DNA of 64,000 nt, taken from NCBI RefSeq assembly GCF_027921445.1, contig NZ_CP115667.1, forward strand, positions 1,116,001 to 1,180,000. Direction: 5' to 3'. The stretch is from Peptoniphilus equinus. GTDB lineage: Bacteria > Bacillota > Clostridia > Tissierellales > Peptoniphilaceae. Below the pieces are notes generated by a model. The model was not told the origin of the DNA. It did no database searches and worked only from the letters and a program-made list of their open reading frames with translations. Positions 8,984-16,112 of this stretch are shown one piece after another. Made by a program: the position numbers and the translations under genes. Position 1 is the stretch's first letter, and each line of letters starts with the position of its first letter.

Positions 8984-9529
8984 CTATGCTAAGAAATCTT
9001 CATCATCATCGTCCATGGCATCGAAGTCATCTGCTGCATTAGACCTATTACCTAGAGGTTGACCATCTCTTAGTTTTTGAATATTTCCAAGGCCAACCGC
9101 TACGCCCTTATTGCCATTTACATTGTAGGCATAGAAGTTAAGGGATACCCTTGCATAAACTCCGGAGTAGACTTCACTCCTATCAAGGATTGCTTCTACA
9201 TTTCTGTCTACGATTTGGGGCGCTGTCATAGAGTTCGCATTTAAGAAGTATGCATCTGCATAAGCCTCGTCATCTTTTTCTGTATCACCATCTCTTAATG
9301 GAAGTTTGATAGCTTTCTTATTAGGTTTTTTTCCATTGAATTTAGAAAGTCCTTCATCAATAGCAGCATCTATTGCTTTTTCAATCTTCTCAATGGTCTT
9401 TTGGTCGCTCTTTGGAATGATGACAGATACTGAGTATCTTTCTTTACCACCATTGATTGACTTTGGTTCCCAAACATTTGCATAGCTTAATCTAACTTCA
9501 CCTGTAATTACTTTTGTTCTATTTTGCAT
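8984..9529 (-). CDS. DUF2815 phage protein (probable single-stranded DNA-binding function)
   Basis: 181 residues from ATG 9529 ('MQNRTKVITGEVRLSY'), chosen because GGAGG lies at the right distance. The frame is open 12 codons further upstream. The family core 'VRLSYANVWEPKSI', 'YSVSVIIPKSD' and 'GVYARVSLNFYAYN' is clear. The protein ends in a strongly acidic tail ('DDFDAMDDDDEDFLA'), the hallmark of SSB-like proteins that recruit partners. DUF2815 genes sit beside DUF2800 and PolA in phages and are thought to be OB-fold ssDNA-binding proteins. The 5' end overlaps the DUF2800 gene by 11 bases. Confidence 0.85.
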   Translation of the reverse strand: MQNRTKVITGEVRLSYANVWEPKSINGGKERYSVSVIIPKSDQKTIEKIEKAIDAAIDEGLSKFNGKKPNKKAIKLPLRDGDTEKDDEAYADAYFLNANSMTAPQIVDRNVEAILDRSEVYSGVYARVSLNFYAYNVNGNKGVAVGLGNIQKLRDGQPLGNRSNAADDFDAMDDDDEDFLA

Positions 9530-10640
9530 AATTAAATCCTCCGAATTCTTCTTTAACATTGTCAATTTTTACTTCTTCTCGTGTGTCTCTAATGCTTACT
9601 AGGGTTAACTTTCCTTTTGGTTTTTCTAATAAGTCAGTGATATTTTCATCAAAGACTTTCTTACCTAGTAACTTAGTCATAGCTGTGATGCCAAGTAACT
9701 TTTCTTCAAAGGGATTAAATCCCAGTTCTTTTACTTTGTTTATAACTTCATCTTCATCTCGGTATCTTCGATTAGACCTGCCTTCGACAAGTTTTAGGCT
9801 CTTCCATCTATGGTCCTTCATTGCTCTTTCTAAAGCATAGGCCTTGATATCTTTGACCCATTGTTCCATTTCGTCTAGTCTTGGTAAAATCTCTTCAATT
9901 TCATCATCAGATAGTTCTGGTGGTAGGATAAATTCTTCTTGTGCCAGTTTTAAGTTTTCTTCTGCCCTTTTCCTACATTTGTTCTTTGCTTTACAGAAGA
10001 TACACCATTCCCCACAAGAAAATTCTCCCTCGCCTTTGTAAGCTTTCTCGGCAATTTCTCGTATGGTTTCTCCCCACTTATAAAGTTCTATCTTTTTAAT
10101 TTCATAAGTTGATATATTGCATCTTCTTGGTTGATAGATATGAAGAACTACTTTCTCGATATCATAAATTCCATCAAGGAGACTTAATGCACCAAGTCCA
10201 TATAACATGAGTTGTGTGTTTTCTTTGGCATCTACAAAAATATATCCAGTCTTTAAATCTACTATATGGAGGTCATTACCACCTACAACTACACAGTCAG
10301 CTGTACCAAAGGACTCCTTAACATATTCTGAAAGGTCAAGCCTTTCTTCCACAAAGACGGCTGGGCTTTCGTATCTACTTATAACTTCTGCTACGTATGA
10401 GGCATATCCATCAGTTAGCTCATCCATTTCTTCATCATAAAAATCCAAATCCTCTGTTGGGTCTTTAGTATCTAAACCTAATAACTTCTTTAGTTTATAT
10501 TCTGCTAAGGCATGAGCTGAGGTGCCTTCAAGTGCATAGGGACTAACTTCATCTTCATATTTTTGAGAAAGCCTAACGCTTGGTGGACAGTGAATCCAAC
10601 GTGAACTACTTGATGCAGATAATATTGCATGATCACCCAT
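9519..10640 (-). CDS. DUF2800 phage protein (RecB/Cas4-like nuclease)
   Basis: 373 residues. 'ALEGTSAHALAEYKL' near 35-50 is motif I-like of RecB/Cas4 nucleases. 'GTADCVVVGGNDLHIVDLKTG' near 115-135 carries the PD-(D/E)XK residues Asp and Asp-x-Lys. 'NTQLMLYGLGA' is the QxxxY motif. 'CGEWCIFCKAKNKC' near 208-221 gives the C-terminal cysteines of an iron-sulfur cluster, as in Cas4/AddB. The likely role is exonuclease processing in phage recombination or replication, paired with the DUF2815 ssDNA-binding protein. The start overlaps the upstream gene's TGA by one base. Confidence 0.87.
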   Translation of the reverse strand: MGDHAILSASSSSRWIHCPPSVRLSQKYEDEVSPYALEGTSAHALAEYKLKKLLGLDTKDPTEDLDFYDEEMDELTDGYASYVAEVISRYESPAVFVEERLDLSEYVKESFGTADCVVVGGNDLHIVDLKTGYIFVDAKENTQLMLYGLGALSLLDGIYDIEKVVLHIYQPRRCNISTYEIKKIELYKWGETIREIAEKAYKGEGEFSCGEWCIFCKAKNKCRKRAEENLKLAQEEFILPPELSDDEIEEILPRLDEMEQWVKDIKAYALERAMKDHRWKSLKLVEGRSNRRYRDEDEVINKVKELGFNPFEEKLLGITAMTKLLGKKVFDENITDLLEKPKGKLTLVSIRDTREEVKIDNVKEEFGGFNYAK

Positions 10641-10936
10641 CAGAGTTTCTCCACATCTGCCACCAAGTCTTTATAATTACTTGGTTCAATCTCAGATAAC
10701 TTTTTATCCCCATACTTTACTAAGAGTTCTCTTATCTTTGCTGTATGACCTAATCTTGATTTATCGGCTAGTATCTTTCTAACATCTTCAATCTCATAGG
10801 TCTTTTCTTCTTGCTTTACCTTTTCTTCTTTAGGTAGTTCCTCATCACTTTCTAGTGCTGTGAGAAGGACACCTATACTAGATGCAAGATTCTCTGCATC
10901 TTCTTTGATTCCCATTAGTAGCTTTATTCTTGACAT
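10640..10936 (-). CDS. Hypothetical phage protein, 98 aa
   Basis: Two-part protein. The N-terminal helix (1-30) is followed by an acidic Lys/Glu-rich linker (31-50), then a compact C-terminal domain (50-98, 'IEDVRKILADKSRLGHTAKIRELLVKYGDKKLSEIEPSNYKDLVADVEKL'-like helices; only part quoted in evidence of its helical repeat). Similar small proteins in phage early operons are often labelled rrp5-like without functional basis. It is tightly packed between an 83-residue protein (59-base overlap in another frame) and the DUF2800 gene (one-base overlap), so it is certainly part of the operon. Function unknown. Confidence 0.65.
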   Translation of the reverse strand: MSRIKLLMGIKEDAENLASSIGVLLTALESDEELPKEEKVKQEEKTYEIEDVRKILADKSRLGHTAKIRELLVKYGDKKLSEIEPSNYKDLVADVEKL

Positions 10937-11129
10937 CTTTTTCTCCTTCCTTCACTTCTTTGATATCGACTGATTCAATTTGATCGCCTGGCTTTAATAG
11001 GTAGATCTGTGTAAAGTCTCCAAATAGAAACCTGATAATTCTCTTTGGTAAACTCATCTCTGCCGCTTCCATCACTTTCCTTTTCTTGCTATTCGCATTG
11101 CTTACATTAATAACAACTCTGTGTTTCAA
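10878..11129 (-). CDS. Hypothetical phage protein, 83 aa
   Basis: Small basic protein starting with TTG at 11129 behind GGGAGG. It is the first gene after the structured leader at 11153-11215, so it is probably the directly controlled cistron of the DUF2800 operon. The middle has 'IIRFLFGDFTQIYLLKPGDQIESVDIKEV', which looks like a small beta fold. The C terminus overlaps the next gene by 59 bases in a different frame. I do not recognise the family. Confidence 0.55.
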   Translation of the reverse strand: MKHRVVINVSNANSKKRKVMEAAEMSLPKRIIRFLFGDFTQIYLLKPGDQIESVDIKEVKEGEKDVKNKATNGNQRRCRESCI

Positions 11130-11152
11130 GTAATGACCTCCCTTCTTTAAAA

Positions 11153-11215
11153 CTTGTAAGGTTCTCTCCCCTACAAGTCACAGGCAAAGAAAAAGGTGAG
11201 ATTTTTAACCCCACC
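11153..11215 (-). promoter_or_regulatory. Structured RNA leader, copy 2 (two hairpins) upstream of DUF2800 operon
   Basis: Minus-strand RNA: stem GGUGGG/CUCACC (one G-U) around the 9-nt loop GUUAAAAAU (11195-11215), linker with UUUCUUUGCCUGUGA, then stem CUUGUAGGG/CCUUACAAG with one G-U and loop GAGAGAA (11153-11177). The first loop and the linker are identical to copy 1 at 6807-6866, while both stems differ in sequence and keep pairing. That is covariation between two copies in one element. It lies directly after the stop of the sigma-like gene and just before the SD/TTG of the 83-residue gene that heads the DUF2800-DUF2815-polymerase operon. Confidence 0.7.
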
Positions 11216-11222
11216 ATAAAAT

Positions 11223-11822
11223 TTATTTATAATTTTTCTTGATAAAGGCCTTGGTCTTATCCAAGTGTTTCTTTACACCAACTGAAGATATACCTAGCAT
11301 TTTTGCAATTTCCGATTGCTTATATCCTTCTACATACATTAATTGGACTACTCGTCTTTGCTTAGCAGTTAATTCTTTTAATAGTTTCTCCATTTGGTCT
11401 GACCATGGGGAAATAAAATCGCTATAGTCATCGCAAGTGGATGCTTCATAGGAAATAGTCTTTTTGTCTGAATCTAATTCACCATTTTGGTCATAATCTA
11501 AGGAAAGATTATAGTTCTTAGGGAATACCTCATTTACCATATACTCCACGTCTTTTTTGTTTGGCTTATATCCATGTTCTTTCTCAAAATCCTCAATATA
11601 CTTTTCTCTCCATCTTTTAATTTCTTCTTTTTCCTCTTCTGTTCTACCTGATCTCATATTTTTGAAATTATTGTAGACCTCACTATCATCTATAGAGTGG
11701 AGCATCTTAATATCCACTTCTGTGACCCCATTTTCTCCTGCTGTGATGACTTCTTTTTTCCCAGTAGCAGATTGATAAATGTAGGTTCTTCTCTGATCTT
11801 GTCGTGTTTTTCTGATTCGCAT
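11223..11822 (-). CDS. Sigma-70 region 4-like phage transcription factor
   Basis: 199 residues. The C-terminal 60 residues form a clear sigma region 4: 'LTAKQRRVVQLMYVEGYKQSEIAKMLGISSVGVKKHLDKTKAF', a helix-turn-helix that reads -35-like sites. The first 130 residues are charged and contain no obvious sigma region 2, so this is a sigma-like regulator rather than a full sigma factor. It is the most upstream gene of the minus-strand phage block and is followed by the RNA leader at 11153-11215. It could drive early phage transcription or act as an activator of the ArpU type. Confidence 0.75.
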   Translation of the reverse strand: MRIRKTRQDQRRTYIYQSATGKKEVITAGENGVTEVDIKMLHSIDDSEVYNNFKNMRSGRTEEEKEEIKRWREKYIEDFEKEHGYKPNKKDVEYMVNEVFPKNYNLSLDYDQNGELDSDKKTISYEASTCDDYSDFISPWSDQMEKLLKELTAKQRRVVQLMYVEGYKQSEIAKMLGISSVGVKKHLDKTKAFIKKNYK

Positions 11823-11913
11823 TTTTCGTTTCCTCCTTGAATTGGCTAATTCTCAGGGGAAACAAAATTGACCACCGTATTTTTCTGCACTAAAAAATGC
11901 ACATTAGAAATAA

Positions 11914-11978
11914 ACGTAGAGATCAAAAAGCTCATAAGTCTAATAGACTTCTTTAGCTATTTTTGTAATCCCCTACGT
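11914..11978. other. 65-nt long imperfect palindrome between phage block and ABC-3C operon
   Basis: Nested complementary arms: ACGTAG (11914-11919) with CTACGT (11973-11978), GAT with ATC (11921-11923/11968-11970), AAAAAGCT (11925-11932) with AGCT-A-TTTTT (11955-11964), and AAGTCT (11936-11941) with AGACTT (11945-11950) around a 3-nt loop. The whole folds as one long interrupted hairpin. It sits in the 380-base gap between divergently oriented genes (minus-strand sigma-like gene starting at 11822, plus-strand operon starting at 12203). It could be a small RNA, a cruciform protein-binding site or a recombination site. There is no ORF worth calling in the gap. Confidence 0.45.
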
Positions 11979-12076
11979 CCTAATGCGCATCTCGGACTTG
12001 AGAATGTTTTTTTCGTTTTTAACAGATTTTTTATTCGTCTTTCTAAATAATGCCTTTAGTAAAACGAAATAAGCTG

Positions 12077-12085
12077 TGATATAAT
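12077..12085 (+). promoter_or_regulatory. Extended -10 promoter of the ABC-3C operon
   Basis: TGATATAAT at 12077-12085 is a perfect extended -10 (TGn-TATAAT). The expected -35 position (12057-12062) is poor, as is usual for extended -10 promoters. Transcription would start near 12092, leaving a leader of about 110 bases that contains the inverted repeats at 12165-12186 before the first gene. Confidence 0.65.
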
Positions 12086-12142
12086 TTAATTAGTCACTAA
12101 CCTTATATCTGTTTCTATCTTATAAAATTAGATATTTTTACA

Positions 12143-12186
12143 TGGTCGGAATTGGTCCAGAAAAGTCCGTGGTCTAATCGGACCAC
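12143..12186 (+). promoter_or_regulatory. TGGTC repeats and inverted repeat in the ABC-3C leader
   Basis: TGGTC occurs three times in direct orientation (12143, 12153, 12170), and GACCA once inverted. GTGGTC (12169-12174) pairs with GACCAC (12181-12186), and an overlapping alternative pair is GTCCG (12165-12169) with CGGAC (12179-12183). These lie downstream of the promoter and end only four bases before the SD (AGGAGG, 12191). They could be an operator for the operon's own XRE protein or a translational hairpin that exposes or hides the SD. The base composition here is distinctly more GC than the surroundings. Confidence 0.5.
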
Positions 12187-12202
12187 AGAAAGGAGGAAAA
12201 TT

Positions 12203-13165
12203 ATGAGCAAAACGCCTTTTTCTAAATTCATAAAATGCATTAGACCACTTAAAGAAAATAAAGAAAGTATTGAATATTTTACGCAAAGCGTATTTGAAAT
12301 TTATACACCATATACCGAAGAGGACCTCTCTGATGTAGAAAGAAGTTCCTCTACTATTAAAAAATATGCTTATGGTTCAGCTAATATTTCAAAGGATGTT
12401 GCTATAGAACTTTTAAAATACAAGGATGAACAAGCACTGGCAGCTTTTATTGATGACACCGATGATTCAATCACCTCAGCTATGTATGAATTGTTTCAGT
12501 CTGAGTTTTCAATTGATGGTCTTAATTTTTTTAACTTAGGCAGTAAAGCAGCAGAGCTTCTTACGAAGATACTTACCGATATAGCTACAAATGGAAATAA
12601 AAAAAGTCCTCAACCTATAAATGTTGAAGACTTTATCAGTAAAGTAAAAGTAGAAAATGGAATGTTGGTTTTCGGAGATGCCAAAATACCTATGCCAATT
12701 TCAGATGTACCATCAGAAGATATTCCTGAAGATGAAATGAAATTAAAATATATTTATGCTTTAATTGATGCCTATAATGATGCTGGAAAAACTGATATTG
12801 ACATTTCAAACAGAGCTACCTTCAAAAAGAAATATAGAGAAAACTTCCAAGAGCAAAGAGTTAATTTTTATGAGGCTGAGAGTTTGAAAAATTTTTCAAG
12901 AGATACTATTTTCTCAGATTCTGATGAATTTCAAAAACTTCTAGATGAAACCTATGATGGTGTTGTCAATACAAGTAGAAAAAACTATCCTGATGGATAT
13001 GATAGACTACTATCTGTTTTAGAGCAGGCATCTAAAGTTGAACTCAATGGCTCAAAGCTATATCACTTACCAGAGTTGGTAACCATAAAAAGAAAATGTG
13101 GGTTTTGCCATATGTTAGTAAATGATAGTCGATTAGTCTGGGTTGAGGAGGATGAAGATGAGTAA
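12203..13165 (+). CDS. ABC-3C system protein with C-terminal ABC-3C domain (effector-side component)
   Basis: 320 residues from ATG 12203 ('MSKTPFSKFIKCI'), chosen for the AGGAGG at 12191; the frame is open further upstream but only through the leader. There is no known enzymatic motif in the N-terminal 140 residues, which are helical and acidic ('TIKKYAYGSANISK', 'EQALAAFIDDTDDS'). The C-terminal half (about 190-315) has the look of the conserved C-terminal domain of ABC three-component systems, ending in 'KRKCGFCHMLVNDSRLVW' with a CxxC pair. In such systems this protein carries or recruits the effector, while the ATPase and middle component sense the trigger. Assignment rests mainly on operon context with the DUF3732-type ATPase. 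Confidence 0.6.
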   Translation: MSKTPFSKFIKCIRPLKENKESIEYFTQSVFEIYTPYTEEDLSDVERSSSTIKKYAYGSANISKDVAIELLKYKDEQALAAFIDDTDDSITSAMYELFQSEFSIDGLNFFNLGSKAAELLTKILTDIATNGNKKSPQPINVEDFISKVKVENGMLVFGDAKIPMPISDVPSEDIPEDEMKLKYIYALIDAYNDAGKTDIDISNRATFKKKYRENFQEQRVNFYEAESLKNFSRDTIFSDSDEFQKLLDETYDGVVNTSRKNYPDGYDRLLSVLEQASKVELNGSKLYHLPELVTIKRKCGFCHMLVNDSRLVWVEEDEDE

Positions 13166-13601
13166 TCTATTTAATTCTATCTACGAAATCTCCCTTAGAA
13201 TCCTTATACAACTTTTTGTTCTTGATGGAAAAGAGAAAACCGCAGACTACATTTCCTCTTTAGATTATTTAAGCTTATACTCTAAAACCTTTAAGATTGA
13301 AGATTCCGACTTACATGGAGAAAACCCATATCGATTGGGGGAACTTGCTACTCGTTTAAAATCCGGAAGACAGGCTCTAAAAGCACTAGTATCCAAAGGT
13401 TTCGCTTCAGTGTCAGGAACGAATCAAGGTTTTGTCTTTAAAATTACTGATAGAGGTAAAGATGTTATAGAAGAACTAAAGCTTGACTATGCAATGAACT
13501 ATATGAACATTGCAATTGATGTACAGGATTATTTCAGTGAGTACTCAGATACTGAAGTTTTGAATTATATTAATGGAATTTCACGTAAAAGGAGGATATA
13601 A
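13158..13601 (+). CDS. ABC-3C middle component
   Basis: 147 residues from ATG 13158 ('MSNLFNSIYEISL'), with GAGGAGG at 13145-13151; upstream in-frame starts are possible but worse placed. The start overlaps the preceding gene by 8 bases. The protein opens with two helices ('ISLRILIQLFVL'), then 'RLGELATRLKSGRQALKALVSKGFASV', which reads as a winged-helix, followed by 'FKITDRGKDVIEEL'. That is the usual organisation of ABC-3C middle components, small winged-helix adaptors between ATPase and effector. Its stop is directly followed by the GTG of the ATPase gene, so the three are coupled. Confidence 0.65.
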   Translation: MSNLFNSIYEISLRILIQLFVLDGKEKTADYISSLDYLSLYSKTFKIEDSDLHGENPYRLGELATRLKSGRQALKALVSKGFASVSGTNQGFVFKITDRGKDVIEELKLDYAMNYMNIAIDVQDYFSEYSDTEVLNYINGISRKRRI

Positions 13602-15422
13602 GTGATAGCTAAATCTTTTTATATAAAATCGATTCAAAGCATTAGCAATCAAGGTGAGATATCTAAAGTTGACTTTGTTAATGGATTCAATCTTATCCAC
13701 GGCCCCTCCAACACGGGTAAGACTTTAATCTTAAAATGTGTTGATTATCTTTTTGGTGCAAGTAAAGTTGATGGTTTAGATAATCAAGATTATCTAATTA
13801 TAGACCTTGTTTGTGAAAGTGGTACTATTCAAATTAAAAGGTATTTAGAAGAAAATAAGAACAAGGTGTATCTTAGAAGCTCTATTCCAGATATAGAGAG
13901 CGGAGAATACCCTCTAGTTTCTAAAACAAAAATGACTCTCTCCGATATATTTCTTACTCTCCTTGGAATAGATCAACTTCCAATTAAAGTAATTAAAAAT
14001 GAAAACTTTGCAACACAAAATCTTACTTGGCGAACTTTCTTACACATCTTCTTTCTCAAAGAATCTGAAATTTTACGAGAAGGTTCTATTTTAGATCCAA
14101 AGACAAATACTTCTTTAACCGCTTTTCGTTCCTCTCTTTTATTTCTTATAAATGGTGAAAATCAAGCCCCTTTAGAAAAAGAAGAATCTCCTGATAGCAT
14201 AAAGTTAAAAAATCAAGCAGTTAGAGCCTATGTAAATAATAAACTTAAAAAGATTTCTGAAGAAGAGTCCAAAATATCTGAAACTCTAAAAAGCATAAGC
14301 AAAGAAGAGGCTGAGAATCATTTAAATGATGCTTTACATCAAGTTAACTATAATAATGATGCACTATCTAAAATTACAAAAGAAAATAAAATGCTAACCG
14401 AGGAAAATACTTCTCTTTTTGTTGAAAGAGAAGAAAACAGTATAAGTATTCGAAACTTCGAAAAGTTAATTGATCAATACAAGATTGATTTAAATAGACT
14501 ATCTTTTATAGTTGAGGGAAATAGACCAATGCATTCTTACGAAGAAGACACCTCATGCCCTTTTTGCAATTCCAAGATGACTGAAGAAGACAATTTAGTA
14601 AATTTAGAAAGTGTAGCTATCGAGCTAAAAAACATACAGATTAAATTAAAGGACTTAACTGAAACCCTAGAACTTCTTAAAGAAGAGGACATAGCTTTAG
14701 AGAATAAGATTAAATCTAATCAAACTATTATTAATCAAAACAGTCATCGTATTAATAAAATACTAGCTCCTGCAATAAAAGAATTAGAAAACACCATAAG
14801 AGAACATAATATGTATTTTAATTTACAAACAGAAAAAGCGACTTTAAGAAAAATGGCGTCTGAGTGGAATGAAGATCTTAGTGACTATGATGATGATAAA
14901 ATTGAAGATAATAAATATAAACCATTAGATAGATTTCCTCTAAATTTCTTCCGTAATCTGAGTACTATCCTTGAAACCAATCTTAAAAAATGTTCTTTTC
15001 CTAATTTAAGCACTGCAAGATTTGATAGAAACACTTTCGATGTTTCTTTAAATGGTGAACCTAAATCTAGTCAAGGTAAGGGGTATCGTGCCTACTTAAA
15101 TTCAGTAGTAAGTTTATCTATGCTAGAATATTTAGATTTATACGCCACGTACCCTATTCCAATATTCATGGTTGATACTCCGCTACTAGGCCTAGATGAA
15201 GCAATCGCAGATCAACAAACTACTAAAGAGCGTCTTGATAATATGAGGTATGCTTTCTATAAGTTCCTAATAGAAACTGGAAATCACAGACAGATTATAT
15301 TGATAGATAATAATAAGAATTTACCAAAAATGGACTGGAATGAATATAGCCTTCATACGGTGGAATTTACCAAAAATGAAGACTTTGGTCGCTATGGATT
15401 TCTTAAAGGCGTGACAGACTAG
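13602..15422 (+). CDS. ABC-3C ATPase, DUF3732/Rad50-like with CPFC hook
   Basis: 606 residues, GTG start behind AAGGAGG. Walker A 'GPSNTGKT' lies at about 34-41. Long coiled-coil segments (about 205-300 and 325-410) flank 'TSCPFCNSK' near residue 320, a Rad50-type zinc-hook CxxC. The ABC signature equivalent 'SSQGKGYRAYLNSVV' is near 490, Walker B 'IPIFMVDTPLLGLDE' near 520, and a switch His-like region lies in 'GNHRQIILIDN'. This is the SMC/Rad50-like ATPase class found in ABC three-component conflict systems, which are predicted to detect invading DNA or stress and license an effector. All catalytic motifs are intact, so the protein is probably functional. Confidence 0.8.
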   Translation: MIAKSFYIKSIQSISNQGEISKVDFVNGFNLIHGPSNTGKTLILKCVDYLFGASKVDGLDNQDYLIIDLVCESGTIQIKRYLEENKNKVYLRSSIPDIESGEYPLVSKTKMTLSDIFLTLLGIDQLPIKVIKNENFATQNLTWRTFLHIFFLKESEILREGSILDPKTNTSLTAFRSSLLFLINGENQAPLEKEESPDSIKLKNQAVRAYVNNKLKKISEEESKISETLKSISKEEAENHLNDALHQVNYNNDALSKITKENKMLTEENTSLFVEREENSISIRNFEKLIDQYKIDLNRLSFIVEGNRPMHSYEEDTSCPFCNSKMTEEDNLVNLESVAIELKNIQIKLKDLTETLELLKEEDIALENKIKSNQTIINQNSHRINKILAPAIKELENTIREHNMYFNLQTEKATLRKMASEWNEDLSDYDDDKIEDNKYKPLDRFPLNFFRNLSTILETNLKKCSFPNLSTARFDRNTFDVSLNGEPKSSQGKGYRAYLNSVVSLSMLEYLDLYATYPIPIFMVDTPLLGLDEAIADQQTTKERLDNMRYAFYKFLIETGNHRQIILIDNNKNLPKMDWNEYSLHTVEFTKNEDFGRYGFLKGVTD

Positions 15423-15434
15423 GAGGATTGAATT

Positions 15435-15647
15435 TTGAAGCTAGAATTGAACTATAACAAATTATGGAAAATCTTAATTGATAAAAACATGCGCAAAACA
15501 GATTTGATTAGGCAGGCTAGTATTAGTTCTTCTACCTTAAATAAATTGAGTAAAGGCGGAAATGTAAATACAAGCTCTTTATTAAAAATCTGTGAAGCTA
15601 TTGATGTTAAGTTAGAAGATATTATTGAAACTAAACATGTGGAATAA
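15435..15647 (+). CDS. XRE/Cro-type HTH regulator of the ABC-3C operon
   Basis: 70 residues, TTG start 8 bases after AGGAGG. The whole protein is a single Cro/C1 helix-turn-helix: 'DKNMRKTDLIRQASISSSTLNKLSKGGNVNTSSLLKICEAI' (positions 16-56; helix 3 is around SSTLNKLSKG), ending 'VKLEDIIE'. Such short HTH proteins typically control toxic defence operons. The direct and inverted repeats at 12143-12186 are possible binding sites. It is 12 bases downstream of the ATPase stop, clearly the same operon. Confidence 0.8.
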   Translation: MKLELNYNKLWKILIDKNMRKTDLIRQASISSSTLNKLSKGGNVNTSSLLKICEAIDVKLEDIIETKHVE

Positions 15648-15671
15648 AGATTCAAATAAAAGGAGGACCGC

Positions 15672-15788
15672 ATGGCCAATATAAAAACGAATCTTAGAGA
15701 ACTATCTGTCGCCGTAACAGTTGGGCTACTTAAAAATAATATAGATTTTAATCTTACAGATCTATATAATACTTGCTTTTTTTATTAA
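15672..15788 (+). pseudogene. Truncated fifth gene of the ABC-3C operon (5' end only)
   Basis: An excellent ribosome binding site (AGGAGG at 15661) and ATG at 15672 open a frame that stops after 38 codons ('MANIKTNLRELSVAVTVGLL...'). It runs into a TGCTTTTTTTATTAA tail. The N-terminal residues look like the beginning of a normal globular protein, and the operon position is right for a further component, for example an effector or a DNA-processing enzyme. After the stop no continuation is recognisable in any frame, so the 3' part seems to have been lost by deletion or by insertion of the next block. The original function is unknown. Confidence 0.5.
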
Positions 15789-16112
15789 TGCTTTACAGAA
15801 TAATTTGCAACTATATTAACTAGCTAATCAAGTTCTCTGCACTAACCATAATATCTCTTATGAATTGTTGAATAAGCATAAATGATAATTAAAACAATTT
15901 TATACATAACTTGTTTTAATAAATGATTGGAAACAAATAAATTATATCCATTCTGTCTACTCCACCCTAAATATCCATAGTGTCTACACACCCTGCAATA
16001 ATCTAAACTTGAAATGTTCCCACAAGGTATTTTTCAAATAGAAAAATGGCTTTTAAGATTTCTTCTAAAATCCTAAAAGCCATTAATTTCAACAGTTTTA
16101 TAGCTTGTTATT
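15789..16112. other. Non-coding, decayed stretch at the end of the element
   Basis: AT-rich sequence without a credible gene. A minus-strand frame of about 56 codons is open between stops around 15860-16030 but lacks a start and SD. I see no recombinase remnant that I can name. The stretch separates the ABC-3C operon from the hairpin at 16045-16084 and the rlmD relic. Confidence 0.4.
16045..16084. terminator. Long hairpin at the end of the ABC-3C block
   Basis: AATGGCTTTTA (16045-16055) pairs perfectly with TAAAAGCCATT (16074-16084). Inside it GATTT (16057-16061) pairs with AAATC (16068-16072). There is no strong T-tract on either side, so termination is possible but not typical. Immediately downstream (16113-16172) is the rlmD relic, so the hairpin may instead belong to the attachment region. 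Confidence 0.5.

Noticed and set aside
11868-12050. 60-codon plus-strand frame in the gap before the ABC-3C operon
   Set aside because: Runs through the palindrome at 11914-11978, no SD, no protein-like composition.
15452-15679. 75-codon minus-strand frame across the HTH gene
   Set aside because: Antisense of a gene with clear Cro-type HTH; no SD.
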